From contig CAYZRS010000022.1 of assembly GCA_964480915.1 (NCBI GenBank), positions 1 through 64,000 on the forward strand: a stretch of 64,000 nucleotides of DNA, read 5' to 3'. Below, one piece after another: positions 52,901-60,386 of this stretch. Under the pieces are notes generated by a model. That model saw nothing but the letters and a program-made list of their open reading frames with translations. It searched no databases and was not told the DNA's origin. The stretch comes from CAWGCE01 sp964480915 (GTDB taxonomy: Bacteria > Planctomycetota > Planctomycetia > Pirellulales > Pirellulaceae). The translations under genes were made by a program, and so were the position numbers. Each line of letters starts with the position of its first letter. Position 1 is the stretch's first letter.

Positions 52901-53514
52901 GCGATTCCAACGTGGAAAGCAAAGGCATGCGACTGCTGCCATCCGGTCAAGCACTCGACCTGATGGGCGAATTGGTCCAGAGCAACGAACCGCAAACGAT
53001 TGTCATGTCGGTCAGCTGGATCGATCTGCTGCAGGCAATGAACAACAAGGTGACGCCGCTGCTCAGCGACATCACCGCCGACATCGACATCAACAGCGGA
53101 GGCAGCGATGCCGATCGAGCCTTGCGTGAATCGCTGGCGAAGATGAACGGCACAGATCAAATCGCGGCGTTGACCACGTTGTTGCAAACATCGCTCGCCA
53201 ACATCATGGGGTTAGAGCCCGAGGACATTGACCCGTCGCAGGCGCTAACAACGATGGGGCTCGATTCGTTGATGGCGATCGAACTGAAGAACAAGATCGA
53301 ACGCCAACTGCAGCTCACCTTGCCGATGTCGGCCTTCATGAACGAACCGACGGTGGCCACCCTCGCTACGACCGCGGCCGACATTTTTGGCAACACCAGC
53401 ACGACGCCCGCCCCCACACCGGCGACGGACTCCGTAGCGCGGATTGACGAAGCGAACGGGAATGCGAAGGAGCCGATGTCGGGAAAAGCTAGGACCGGGG
53501 AGCCAGCTTCATAA
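46945..53514 (+). CDS. Type I polyketide synthase, one fully reducing module (KS-AT-DH-psiKR-ER-KR-ACP)
   Basis: A 2189-residue megasynthase. KS (about 35-460) with triad Cys204, His339, His379 (D-T-A-C-S-S, E-A-H-G-T-G, N-V-G-H-T-E). AT (about 560-870) with Ser651 (G-H-S-V-G) and His754. DH (about 910-1210) with His953 (H-x3-G-x4-P) and Asp1126. A KR-like structural region without catalytic set (about 1225-1420), then ER (about 1440-1780, G-A-G-G-V-G). KR (about 1795-2000) with Ser1933 and Tyr1946. ACP with pantetheine Ser2108 (G-L-D-S-L). No thioesterase or methyltransferase. It can fully reduce each extension and is probably iterative, making a saturated acyl chain. See the reductase at 59118-60263. 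Confidence 0.95.
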   Translation: MVDMSQRLAGLTPAQRELLESRLKKQQPTNEPIAIVGMACRLPGAPTLSEYWKLIQEQRSAFREMEDWRWDVEGLFDSDPDTPGHMATRSFAILEDIDKFDAKFFSIAPREAGRMDVQQRLVLECAWEAFEHAGIPIDQLAGTATGVFMGIGSTDYSKMAAQRDDFFDLLDSHVGTGNALSIAANRISYLFDFRGPSLAVDTACSSGLVCVHTAVNSLRTGESDVALAGAVNAILSPETSIAFSKARMLSPTGRCRPFDADANGYVRGEGAGVLVLKRLSDATRDGDNVLAVIRGTAINQDGRTSGITAPNAISQQACIRAAVANSGLSVEEINYVEAHGTGTPLGDPIEFQSLTKLFPKKSAADKACYVTSVKANVGHTETLSGVASLIKVVQMMSERTIPGQTGLETLNPNIKLDGSRLEIPRESLPWEGPMVAGINSFGFGGTNSHVIVATAPAAESSTTTTTADRPKHLINISAKSKEALPELAKLYAEQLESLSEEQFADFCASTTTTRVNFDHRAAMVVDSKETGLKLLNAVADDKRGSGMKKGAVRLTARPKVAFLFTGQGSQYPGMGKSLYESHPVFRAAIDRCDEILTEHREHSLKHVMFTDDTGLVAQTEYTQPALFALEYAVATLWRSWGVEPSLVMGHSVGEYVAACFAGVFSLEDGLLLIAKRGELMQKMPPNGKMAVVFGARDRVEDVIRDLGDRIVVATANGPENNVISGDGDLVDKALAAFDEAGLGCQQLTVSHAFHSPLMDPMLDEFEAFASKLEYKRPQLPLVANRTGEFADEPLDAAYWRDHLRNCVEFEKSIVTAAADGIHAFVEVGPTASLLGMGKRCVTNSDAVWAPSLRKGRDDWATLLASVVDLHVSGVQIDWAAFERPWQRQRIGLPYHPQQKSHYWLFEDKGRVQFGGCRGAMLHPLLGSAIVTSLDTQLFENRLRSESPRYLKDHEVQGSVVVPAAAYLEQGLAAAEQMFGAGPHAIEDVAIRAAMFLVPDGGRVVQMAVSPPVAGRASFDTLSADVNTEETPNWETHAAGNIVQAEETATAPASPFVPTTFQADATGTKERTEYYELMADRGLNYGDAFQVLGSLARSGKTALAKVQLPPSVTDQIDDYHLHPALGDAMMQAVAGVVPLEEDGSFSPSTYMPVRIERLQQFARPTAAMQIYVERTSDNNRPSPDSVQANVYLLTSDNEVIATAMGVTVMRVGGATTDAAEDVTSWLFANQWNELELESPATSLKGKSVAVFAQQGTASWTLAQSLQEAGASVTVIAAGETASPVQECDGLPTATIRIAEFADYAALDALTHCDHAVYAWSLAADPSGLDTANDLTCTGSLLAIQALAKSNAATTPTIYLVTSAAQPVTSDAEAVNAIQAPLWGMGRVAAMEVAELGCRLIDLSGDATTDGALLVAEIAAGSTENQVAFRDGKRYVLRLDAAPQHVAAGPEKGKLRIPSERPFKLKITTPGSFDALQYGKFQPPAEGADNFVELEVKATGLNFSDVLKAMGLYPGLPEGEVPLGIECGGVVTKVGPAVTRFQVGDKVMGVAPGCFASHTSTLDHLLVAKPDNLDFEEASTIPITFLTAYYGMIRLAQLQKGERILIHAGAGGVGISAIQIAKAIGCEIFATAGSDEKREFLKSLGVDHVMNSRTLEFADEIMKLTDMEGVDVVLNSLAGDAIQKSLSCLRAYGRFLEIGKTDIYSNSKIGLLPFQDNLSYFAIDLDRMLRQRPEYITQMFTEMMERFHDGTYQALPFTSFGTADVIEAYRYMAQRKNIGKVVVAMDDESTAGGDRKINAEGTVLITGGLGALGLQVAEWLTEQGAGGIALLSRRAPDEQKQAKIAELKAAGTKVVAVQGDVSDVANITAAIDQIPADFPPLKGVIHAAGVLADGIMFDMDLEQLRKPLASKIDGTWNLHAATKERELDFFVMFSSVASVLGSPGQSNYAAGNAFLDSMAAYRRSQNLPAVTINWGPWADSGMAAEAGRDSNVESKGMRLLPSGQALDLMGELVQSNEPQTIVMSVSWIDLLQAMNNKVTPLLSDITADIDINSGGSDADRALRESLAKMNGTDQIAALTTLLQTSLANIMGLEPEDIDPSQALTTMGLDSLMAIELKNKIERQLQLTLPMSAFMNEPTVATLATTAADIFGNTSTTPAPTPATDSVARIDEANGNAKEPMSGKARTGEPAS

Positions 53515-53609
53515 GCCGCCCGCGAGGCCAGTTCTGCAGCAGCAAGAAAGCGATCGGCAGAACCTGCTGATCGACGTCCGTGAGGACTGCCCTTCACGTG
53601 TAGAGCGAC

Positions 53610-56375
53610 CTATTCCACGGAAAAGAGCCGGCCGAACAGCGTATCGCGAATTGACGCCTCTTGCTCCCGTTCATCTTCCCTGCGTTCCAACCCGTCCTCC
53701 CAGCTTCGCTGGACGGCGATCCCCTGCGGCGCCGACATCGGAGCTTGCAAGCCAGACGATTCGTTCAACACGTTGATGATCGCCAACGCATCGGTTGGAC
53801 TAACGCGACTGTCTCCATCCACGTCGAGGAAAGGAGCTCCATCCGGCCGTTCTCGATCAACGAAGGTGCCTTGCGAATCAGTGTAGACACGGTCGTTCAA
53901 TTCGTTGATCACGATAATTGCATCGGTCGGCGTCACAACGCCGCTGCCATCGACGTCGGTTGGCAGGTCCGCATTCTGCCAGCCTTCAATCCCGGCAACC
54001 GAAACCAATTCAAACCACTGAAGCGAATCATTATTTGGATTCGAGGTCAGTAGATCCTGATCACCGTCCCCGTCCAGATCGGCCAAATCGACCGACAACA
54101 GTTCCGGTCGGATCAAAGGTTTGGTCAGTGGCCTGGAAGTGATCCGTTGCAACGCAGCAAAAGACGCCCCTCCACCAAGATTCTCCAACCAACCGACACC
54201 CGGTCCACGCTGACCGACGTCGGCGCTGACATCATCGCTGTAACTAATGACCATGTCGGTATCGCCATCACCGTCCATATCGGCCAGCTCAATCTGACCC
54301 GCCTTCGTTTGAGTGGCAGTCGTCTGCTTGACGCCAAACCCCAGCTCCCCGAGATTTTCGTACCAATTCGCTTCGCCATTCGACTCGATTGTCGAGATAT
54401 CGAGATCGCCGTCACCATCCACATCGGCAACATCCAGCGCTTCAAGTCGAGCCGCATCGTCATATCGAATCGGATCGTCGAAATTGGCTCGACCGTCGTT
54501 CATAAGCACCCACAAGCCCCGAAGTTCGCTTAAGGGCGACGTAGCGACGGCAACGATATCCAAATCGCCGTCACCATCCAGATCGGCCAACGCTAAGTCG
54601 GTGTATTCCTGGCTCCATGTCGTGGCATCTACAATCTTCCGCGGCGAGCTGAAGCCGTCATCGTCGTTCTTGTTGCGATACCAAGTCAAATCACCATCCT
54701 GCCTGGTAATCGACACAATGTCCTGATCACCGTCGCCGTCGAGGTCGCCCATCCTCACGTCGCTTGGCCAAAGTGGCTTGTCCGTCACCAACTGCAACTC
54801 GCCAAAGCTACCGAGACCGTCTTCATTCTCTATCCAGTAAATCGCATCGCTGAATTCCTGAACAACCACGACGTCCAAATCACCGTCGCCATCGAGATCG
54901 CTCGCCCGCACCGCCGATGCGGCACCTGAGGATGCACCGGCGGCAGATCCCATCGGTTCGACGATCGTACGCAATCCACCGAAATCGCCGTCGCCGTCTC
55001 GGTTCTCAGCCCAAAACACGTAACCCGTGGCTGGACTTAATCCCAATAGATCGAGATCCCCATCGCCATCCAGATCGGCCGCCGTGGCTGCGCCAGGCTG
55101 CTCCACGCGGTTCAAAACGGAGGCCGCGAACGCATACGTGCCAGCGCCATCCAGATGTTCGTAAATCGATACAGTCTCCGGCGCATCTGACATGGCCATC
55201 AATAAATCTCGATCACCATCACCATCAAAATCCTCGTGATGAAAAGAGACAGGATACTGCCGGCCAAAACTTGCGATCGTTTGCTCCGCCGCAAACGAGC
55301 CCCCTTCATTCTCGAACCAGGTCAATTCGGCGCTGGAAACCTGGACCTGCGCAAGCTGATTGTCGGCTTTCTTCCTCGTCAGAATGTCCAAATCACCATC
55401 ACCGTCCAAATCGAACAGCTCCGCGATCGTCGTTCCGACAATATTGGAATCGTTTACCGGCTCGAAGAGCACTACTTCTCGTCGAAATGTGCCGTCCGCT
55501 TCTTGCTGATACCAGAAGAGTTCATACGCGCCCGTAGAATACGAGCCACTGCCAAAAGCGACGATGTCACCATCGCCGTCACCATCCATGTCGGCCAGCT
55601 CGAAACCGAACACGATCGCCGAACCCGATGTGAATGGCAATGAGACGATCGGCTGGCCATCGTCGTCCAACAACACTTCCGCTTGCTGATACTCGCCTTC
55701 GAGATTCTCCGACACTCTCAGGCGATCGGTGATCGGATCCATTTGCAGGGCATCGAAGTCGCCATCTCCATCACGATCCCAGAACCAATCGAACGTCGCA
55801 TCCAGGCCGGACGCCGTCGGCGCCGCGAACATCCCCAAGGTGTTCTCATGAATCGCCCAATCGGAAACCGCACCCGCTGTAGCCTGTGCGCGGCTCAACA
55901 CATCCACATCCCCGTCACTGTCAAAATCGAAGGCGCGAATTTCGTTCAGATCGGGTGACGCATCTTCCACAATGAACTGGATGGAGGCCGGTGTTTCCTG
56001 AATGTTGAAATCTTCAATCCACACCAGGTCGGGCAATTCACCTGCGGTGTCACCGTCGCCCGGTAACGTGGCGATGGCGATCAAATCGTCATCCCCATCC
56101 CCATCGACATCAGCAAACAGACCGTCCAGAAAACGTTCATCAAGCCCTGCAACAAGTTCGAACGCGGCCAGCCCGGGTCGGTTATCGAATAATCGATACC
56201 GCCCCTCACTATCTTGCGACAATAGATCCACATCGCCGTCTCGATCGAAGTCGTGAGCTTCCAAGCCCAACGGGAAGTTCCCGTCCGAGACGATAGCATG
56301 AGCCTCAAACCCCAAAGCCGCCAGACATCGACGACATTCTAAGGATTCCATGGCCAGTCGCTTGCCTGAGTCCAT
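53610..56375 (-). CDS. FG-GAP/VCBS-type calcium-repeat surface protein with dockerin-like end
   Basis: A 921-residue exported protein. The N-terminal motif M-E-S-L-E-C-R-R-C-L-A-A is a variant of the planctomycete ESLEDRRLL start. The body is made of about 14 repeats of about 50 residues, each with D-x-D-G-D-x-D-x-D (for example D-L-D-G-D-G-D-L-D), the FG-GAP/VCBS beta-propeller calcium site. The C-terminal 70 residues form a dockerin-like pair (S-G-V-V-T-P-T-D-A-I-I-V-I-N-E-L-N and S-R-V-S-P-T-D-A-L-A-I-I-N). Likely a cell-surface adhesion or scaffolding protein. ATG 56375 is preferred to GTG 56378. Its DNA repeats, which resemble a CRISPR-like spacing, come from these coding repeats only. 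Confidence 0.9.
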   Translation of the reverse strand: MDSGKRLAMESLECRRCLAALGFEAHAIVSDGNFPLGLEAHDFDRDGDVDLLSQDSEGRYRLFDNRPGLAAFELVAGLDERFLDGLFADVDGDGDDDLIAIATLPGDGDTAGELPDLVWIEDFNIQETPASIQFIVEDASPDLNEIRAFDFDSDGDVDVLSRAQATAGAVSDWAIHENTLGMFAAPTASGLDATFDWFWDRDGDGDFDALQMDPITDRLRVSENLEGEYQQAEVLLDDDGQPIVSLPFTSGSAIVFGFELADMDGDGDGDIVAFGSGSYSTGAYELFWYQQEADGTFRREVVLFEPVNDSNIVGTTIAELFDLDGDGDLDILTRKKADNQLAQVQVSSAELTWFENEGGSFAAEQTIASFGRQYPVSFHHEDFDGDGDRDLLMAMSDAPETVSIYEHLDGAGTYAFAASVLNRVEQPGAATAADLDGDGDLDLLGLSPATGYVFWAENRDGDGDFGGLRTIVEPMGSAAGASSGAASAVRASDLDGDGDLDVVVVQEFSDAIYWIENEDGLGSFGELQLVTDKPLWPSDVRMGDLDGDGDQDIVSITRQDGDLTWYRNKNDDDGFSSPRKIVDATTWSQEYTDLALADLDGDGDLDIVAVATSPLSELRGLWVLMNDGRANFDDPIRYDDAARLEALDVADVDGDGDLDISTIESNGEANWYENLGELGFGVKQTTATQTKAGQIELADMDGDGDTDMVISYSDDVSADVGQRGPGVGWLENLGGGASFAALQRITSRPLTKPLIRPELLSVDLADLDGDGDQDLLTSNPNNDSLQWFELVSVAGIEGWQNADLPTDVDGSGVVTPTDAIIVINELNDRVYTDSQGTFVDRERPDGAPFLDVDGDSRVSPTDALAIINVLNESSGLQAPMSAPQGIAVQRSWEDGLERREDEREQEASIRDTLFGRLFSVE

Positions 56376-56473
56376 CACGCTTTGCTCCGAGGTATTGCTC
56401 CCCTTACATCTTACTCGGCCTGACCGCGCGAGGCCACGGCAACTGCAAGCCGTCGACCGGCCCGCCGGGAGCT

Positions 56474-57676
56474 CTAATCGGTTTTCTGGCCACTTCCCAG
56501 CGAATAGGCCGTCCCGACAGCCAGCAAGATGAACAATCCATCGATCGGCCCGAACATCACTTCGAAGAAAGACGGCTTCGGCAAGTTATCATCGATCGTC
56601 GCTTCGCGGCGGACGCCCTGCTCTTCCGACGCCTGGGTAGCTCGATCGACCACCGCCTGATACTCGTCGTCGCTCATCGCTTCGATTTTTTGGAAGGCCG
56701 CATCGTAAGCCTTGTCCCAAGCTTCTTCACCAAGCTCCTCTTCATTCACACCTTGCTTTGCGAACTCTTCTTGCATGAGGGTGGTCGCCACGACCTCTTC
56801 ATCGATTTCGGCTTGAAACAACTCGGGATCAGTGAACGAATTGATCAAGGGCATCAATACCCAGAAGAAGATGAACGCCTTCGCCGCCAGCAAGCCGGCA
56901 ATTGCACAGCCGGCAGCGATGATACCAGCCATCGTGCCATCGTCGTCCTCGTGCCCCAGCGCCATGCCGGCGCCCGCCATCCCGCCCATGCCCCACGCCA
57001 GCCAGCCGATCTGCAGTCCCAAGAACAGCGCCACGACGACCCAGATCGCGCCTCCGAGCAGCGACCCGATGAGACTAAAGATCGTGCCTCGCAGCAACGA
57101 TCCGCCAAAGGCGATCTTGCTGGTCGACTTAGCTTTCCGAGCAGCTTTCTTGCCACGCTTGGACTTGTCGCTTTCGGTGCGTAACCGCTCGCCCGACTGG
57201 AGATCGAGTCCACATTGGATACAGATCACGGCGCTGTCCGACAGCGACGCTTGGCAAGACGGACAAAAATGGCCTGCTTTTTTGACCGCCGACTGTTCCG
57301 AGGCCACCTCGTCCAGCAATGAATCCAAATTGCCGCTCAGTCCGCCCGACAAGACCGCATCGTCGAGGTCACCGAAACCGGCGAGCGGATCGTCCAACAC
57401 CGAATCTGTCGCTGACGTTACCGATGCGGACACCTGCGGACGTTTCGTTCGTTTTGCGGCAGCGGCCGCAGTGGTCGACTGCTTTGCCGTTTTGGCGCGC
57501 ATGGGCGCTGGTCCACTCGGACTCGCAGCCGCCCTCTTCTTCGGCCCCGTGGTTGCCTCAGAAACCGAAGGAACTTGCAATGAGCGACCGCACGGGCATT
57601 TGGCCTTCTTACCAGCCAATGCCGACTTCACTTGGAAACGCTTCGCACAGTCCGGACAGGAAAACACAATCGACAT
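56474..57676 (-). CDS. Zinc-ribbon membrane protein of unknown function
   Basis: A 400-residue protein. An N-terminal treble-clef/zinc-ribbon (C-P-D-C and C-P-C-G, residues about 8-31) is followed by an Ala/Lys/Thr-rich linker, a second zinc ribbon (C-P-S-C, then C-I-Q-C-G, about 135-160), and a basic linker. Two or three membrane helices follow (about 195-285, with a Gly-rich G-M-G-G-M-A-G-A-G-M-A segment), then a charged helical domain, and a last helix (F-I-L-L-A-V-G-T-A-Y). Planctomycetes have many such zinc-ribbon plus membrane proteins of unknown role; they may regulate or sense at the membrane. ATG 57676 is used; AAGGGG precedes it at a suitable distance. Confidence 0.7.
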   Translation of the reverse strand: MSIVFSCPDCAKRFQVKSALAGKKAKCPCGRSLQVPSVSEATTGPKKRAAASPSGPAPMRAKTAKQSTTAAAAAKRTKRPQVSASVTSATDSVLDDPLAGFGDLDDAVLSGGLSGNLDSLLDEVASEQSAVKKAGHFCPSCQASLSDSAVICIQCGLDLQSGERLRTESDKSKRGKKAARKAKSTSKIAFGGSLLRGTIFSLIGSLLGGAIWVVVALFLGLQIGWLAWGMGGMAGAGMALGHEDDDGTMAGIIAAGCAIAGLLAAKAFIFFWVLMPLINSFTDPELFQAEIDEEVVATTLMQEEFAKQGVNEEELGEEAWDKAYDAAFQKIEAMSDDEYQAVVDRATQASEEQGVRREATIDDNLPKPSFFEVMFGPIDGLFILLAVGTAYSLGSGQKTD

Positions 57677-57834
57677 CACACAGCCCCTTACGGTGATGAA
57701 TTGGCAACTCCTGAGAGGTTAACTGCCATTCAGAGGTCATGCAAGAATGATGTCCACCGCAGCGACTGGGCGAATGGCCGAAAACAGCCTCAATCGGCAT
57801 GAAACGGCTCTTTTCTGTCGCTCGCAACCCGTGG

Positions 57835-59106
57835 TCACACGGCCGCGCCGGCCGACCAGCCAGTACTAAATGCGGCCTGGAAGTTATACCCACCGATCAG
57901 GCCATCGATGTCCAACACTTCGCCGACGAAATGGAGCCCTGGCACCAGCCGACTCTCCAACGTCTTCGAATGGACTTCGTCCAACGCGACGCCACCCGCC
58001 GTCACTTCTGCTTTTGTGAAGCCGAGCGTCCCGTCGATTTCTAAAAGATTCGCTTTCAAAGCTCGCACCAACCATTGACGTTCGAGCTTGCTAAGTTCGG
58101 CGATCCGGCGATCGGTCGGTACTTCGGCTTGAGCCATCACGGTGACGGCCAACTTTCGAGGCAACCGTTCCGACAACAGCGCGCTCACCGCCCGCTTCCC
58201 ATCCGCCGCGCCAGCCGCCTGCCACTCAGCTAACAAAACTTCTGGGGTCGCCGCTGGCACCAGATCGACGGCCAGGCGTAAGTCGCGGCGGTCGTCGGCA
58301 CGCGTAATCGCTCGACTCGCATTCAGCGCGGTCGGACCCGAAATCCCAAAATGGGTGAACAGCAACGACCCGCGCTGCCGCTCGAGCACGGCCGCTTTGG
58401 AGATTCGATGGTTTTCCAACGCGTCGTTCCGGACGATCAACAACTCGGCGTCCGGAAGCGTCAGGCCCGAATGCTCGTGCAACCACCGCGCCGATGACTT
58501 GATCGGCGTCAGCGCCGGCACCGGCTGCACGATCGTATGCCCCAATCGGCGTGCCCAGCCGTAGCCCTCGCCGATCGTTCCGCAACCCGGATACGACTGA
58601 CCGCCACACGCGACAATCACTCGCCTGGCGTGCAGCTGGCCCAGCGGCGAGTCGCTTTGAATCACGAATCCACCGTCGACAGGATCGATCGCCCTCACGC
58701 TGACCTCGCGTTCGATGACGACTCGCTGCAATCGAGCAAAAGCGACGAGAGCATCCCGCACGTCGATCGCTCGATCAGAAACCGGAAAGACCTTCCCGGT
58801 CGCTTCGACCTTTGTTGCCACGCCCTGCTCGTGCAGTAGCGACAGGATTCGCTCAGGTGGAAACGCAGCGAGCGCCGACCGTAGAAATTTGCCCTGATAC
58901 TTCGCAAAGCCGGCCGCGATCCCGGCCTGATTCGCATCGTGCGTGATGTTGCACCGCGTACCGCCGGAAATCAGGATTTTGACTCCCAGCTTGCGGTTCT
59001 TTTCCACCAACAGCGTCCGGCGACCCCGCGACGCGGCCGAGGCAGCGGCCACCAGCCCCGCTGCGCCGGCTCCGATCACAACCACATCCCACGCGTCGGC
59101 GTTCAT
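57835..59106 (-). CDS. HI0933/YhiN-type NAD(P)/FAD-dependent oxidoreductase
   Basis: A 423-residue flavoprotein. It begins with the FAD dinucleotide-binding motif G-A-G-A-A-G-L and the long HI0933 signature (E-K-N-R-K-L-G-V-K-I-L-I-S-G-G-T-R-C-N-I-T). A second block V-A-C-G-G-Q-S-Y-P appears mid-protein, and the C-terminus carries G-L-H-F-V-G-E-V-L-D-I-D-G-L-I-G-G-Y-N-F-Q. The family is widespread in bacteria and its substrate is unknown. It sits 11 nt downstream of the NAD(P)-dependent reductase gene, so the two are probably co-transcribed. No signal peptide. Confidence 0.92.
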   Translation of the reverse strand: MNADAWDVVVIGAGAAGLVAAASAASRGRRTLLVEKNRKLGVKILISGGTRCNITHDANQAGIAAGFAKYQGKFLRSALAAFPPERILSLLHEQGVATKVEATGKVFPVSDRAIDVRDALVAFARLQRVVIEREVSVRAIDPVDGGFVIQSDSPLGQLHARRVIVACGGQSYPGCGTIGEGYGWARRLGHTIVQPVPALTPIKSSARWLHEHSGLTLPDAELLIVRNDALENHRISKAAVLERQRGSLLFTHFGISGPTALNASRAITRADDRRDLRLAVDLVPAATPEVLLAEWQAAGAADGKRAVSALLSERLPRKLAVTVMAQAEVPTDRRIAELSKLERQWLVRALKANLLEIDGTLGFTKAEVTAGGVALDEVHSKTLESRLVPGLHFVGEVLDIDGLIGGYNFQAAFSTGWSAGAAV

Positions 59107-59117
59107 CCGATCGCCTA

Positions 59118-60263
59118 CTACGACGCTTGCCGTGCTTGCTCTTGCTTAGGCAGAAAACACTCTTCGACGGCGAATTTGATCAGTCGTGCCAAACATTCGC
59201 CATCCACTTTCGGCGTCGGGAAGCCGGCGATCGAATCGGTGTTGGCTCGATCAAACGTCGGTTCATCGCCCCAGAAGACTTCGAACTGCTCGACGTAATC
59301 GTAGAACATGTTCTCCAGCTCAGACCGATTCTCTTTCGGCAGCGCGTTGTGCCCAACGTATTCAATCCCAGTGAAGTCAAAGTACTTACCCAGCGCGTCG
59401 ACGATCTCTTCCGAACGACACGGGTCGTCTGGGGTCAGGTGGTACGTTTTCCCGTGCAATTCGGGATTCGTGAAGATGTGATACATCATGCCGGCGACCC
59501 AATCGATCGTGACGATGTTCCGCAATTCCTTGCCCGTGAATCGCAAGCGCAAATTCAGGGGTAAGGTACCGATGCTCGGATCGCCCGCGCGAATCGACGG
59601 CACAATCATCGACAAGAATTCGATGTAGTGGTACAGCCCAAAATCGGGATGCGTTGTGTATCCTGTTTCTGAATGGCCAACGACCAGACCGGGCCGATAT
59701 ATCGTCTTCGACGAAAACCCTTCGGCTTCGCGAACCGCTTTTTCGGCGATGATCTTTGACGCTTGATAATCGTTGTGGAAGCCCTGCCCTACTTCCAGCT
59801 CCTTTTCCAGGCACACGTCGGAACGATCGCCCGAGACATAGGCGGTCGATACGTAGTGCAACTGATCGATCTGAGCCACTTTGCATAGCTCGAGAACATT
59901 GTTCGTACCGCCCACATTGCTGAGGTACGGATCCTTGGACTTGTCACCCTCGGGCGCGTGAAATCGAATGGACGCGGCGTTGTGAAAAATCGCATTGCAG
60001 TTCTCTTCAAACCAATCCAATGCAAAATCGTCGACACCCAGCATCTCTTCCGAAATGTTCCCGGTGAAGCATTTCGGCTTGGGCAGCGTCCGCCCCAATT
60101 CCGCTTCGAAACCGGCCACGATTTCACGGATGCGGTCGTTGGCACCCTTCCCGTTCGAAGAGCGAGCGATCACCGCCACCGGAATTTCGTTCGCCAACAT
60201 TTCGCGCAGTAGATACCTACCTATGAAGCCGGTAGCACCGGTGAATAATACGTACTTCTTCAA
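59118..60263 (-). CDS. Stand-alone thioester/fatty-acyl reductase-like SDR
   Basis: A 381-residue extended short-chain dehydrogenase. The NAD(P) motif T-G-A-T-G-F-I-G (residues 8-15), the S-T-A-Y-V-S-G segment and the catalytic Y-x-x-x-K (N-D-Y-Q-A-S-K) identify the thioester-reductase/male-sterility branch, which reduces acyl-CoA or acyl-ACP to an aldehyde or alcohol. Cyanobacterial heterocyst lipid synthesis uses a homologous domain (HglB/HetM) to release a polyketide-synthase product. Here no ACP is fused. TTG at 60263 is chosen because it begins exactly at M-K-K-Y-V-L-F with AAAGGG upstream; a TTG at 60287 is possible. It lies 11 nt before the flavoprotein gene. The acyl reductase class is likely; its link to the polyketide synthase is inferred. 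Confidence 0.85.
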   Translation of the reverse strand: MKKYVLFTGATGFIGRYLLREMLANEIPVAVIARSSNGKGANDRIREIVAGFEAELGRTLPKPKCFTGNISEEMLGVDDFALDWFEENCNAIFHNAASIRFHAPEGDKSKDPYLSNVGGTNNVLELCKVAQIDQLHYVSTAYVSGDRSDVCLEKELEVGQGFHNDYQASKIIAEKAVREAEGFSSKTIYRPGLVVGHSETGYTTHPDFGLYHYIEFLSMIVPSIRAGDPSIGTLPLNLRLRFTGKELRNIVTIDWVAGMMYHIFTNPELHGKTYHLTPDDPCRSEEIVDALGKYFDFTGIEYVGHNALPKENRSELENMFYDYVEQFEVFWGDEPTFDRANTDSIAGFPTPKVDGECLARLIKFAVEECFLPKQEQARQAS

Positions 60264-60386
60264 GACAACAGCCCTTTCACAGCTCAATCCCCGTAGCTTG
60301 CCCAGTTAAGGGTATGGGGTCTCGTTCGGAACTACAAGATTGATCGACCGTTTATGCGGTCTGACTGGCTCTTTTCCCGTGGAACG

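Noticed and set aside
46945..53514. Polyketide synthase as a PUFA or heterocyst-glycolipid synthase
   Set aside because: A single ACP and one DH-psiKR-ER-KR set do not fit the tandem-ACP PUFA type, and no glycosyltransferase or ABC exporter of the heterocyst type is present.
53900..56300. Regularly spaced repeated DNA resembling a CRISPR array
   Set aside because: The repeats are the coding sequence of D-x-D-G-D calcium motifs in the FG-GAP-type protein, imperfect and in frame, without spacers.
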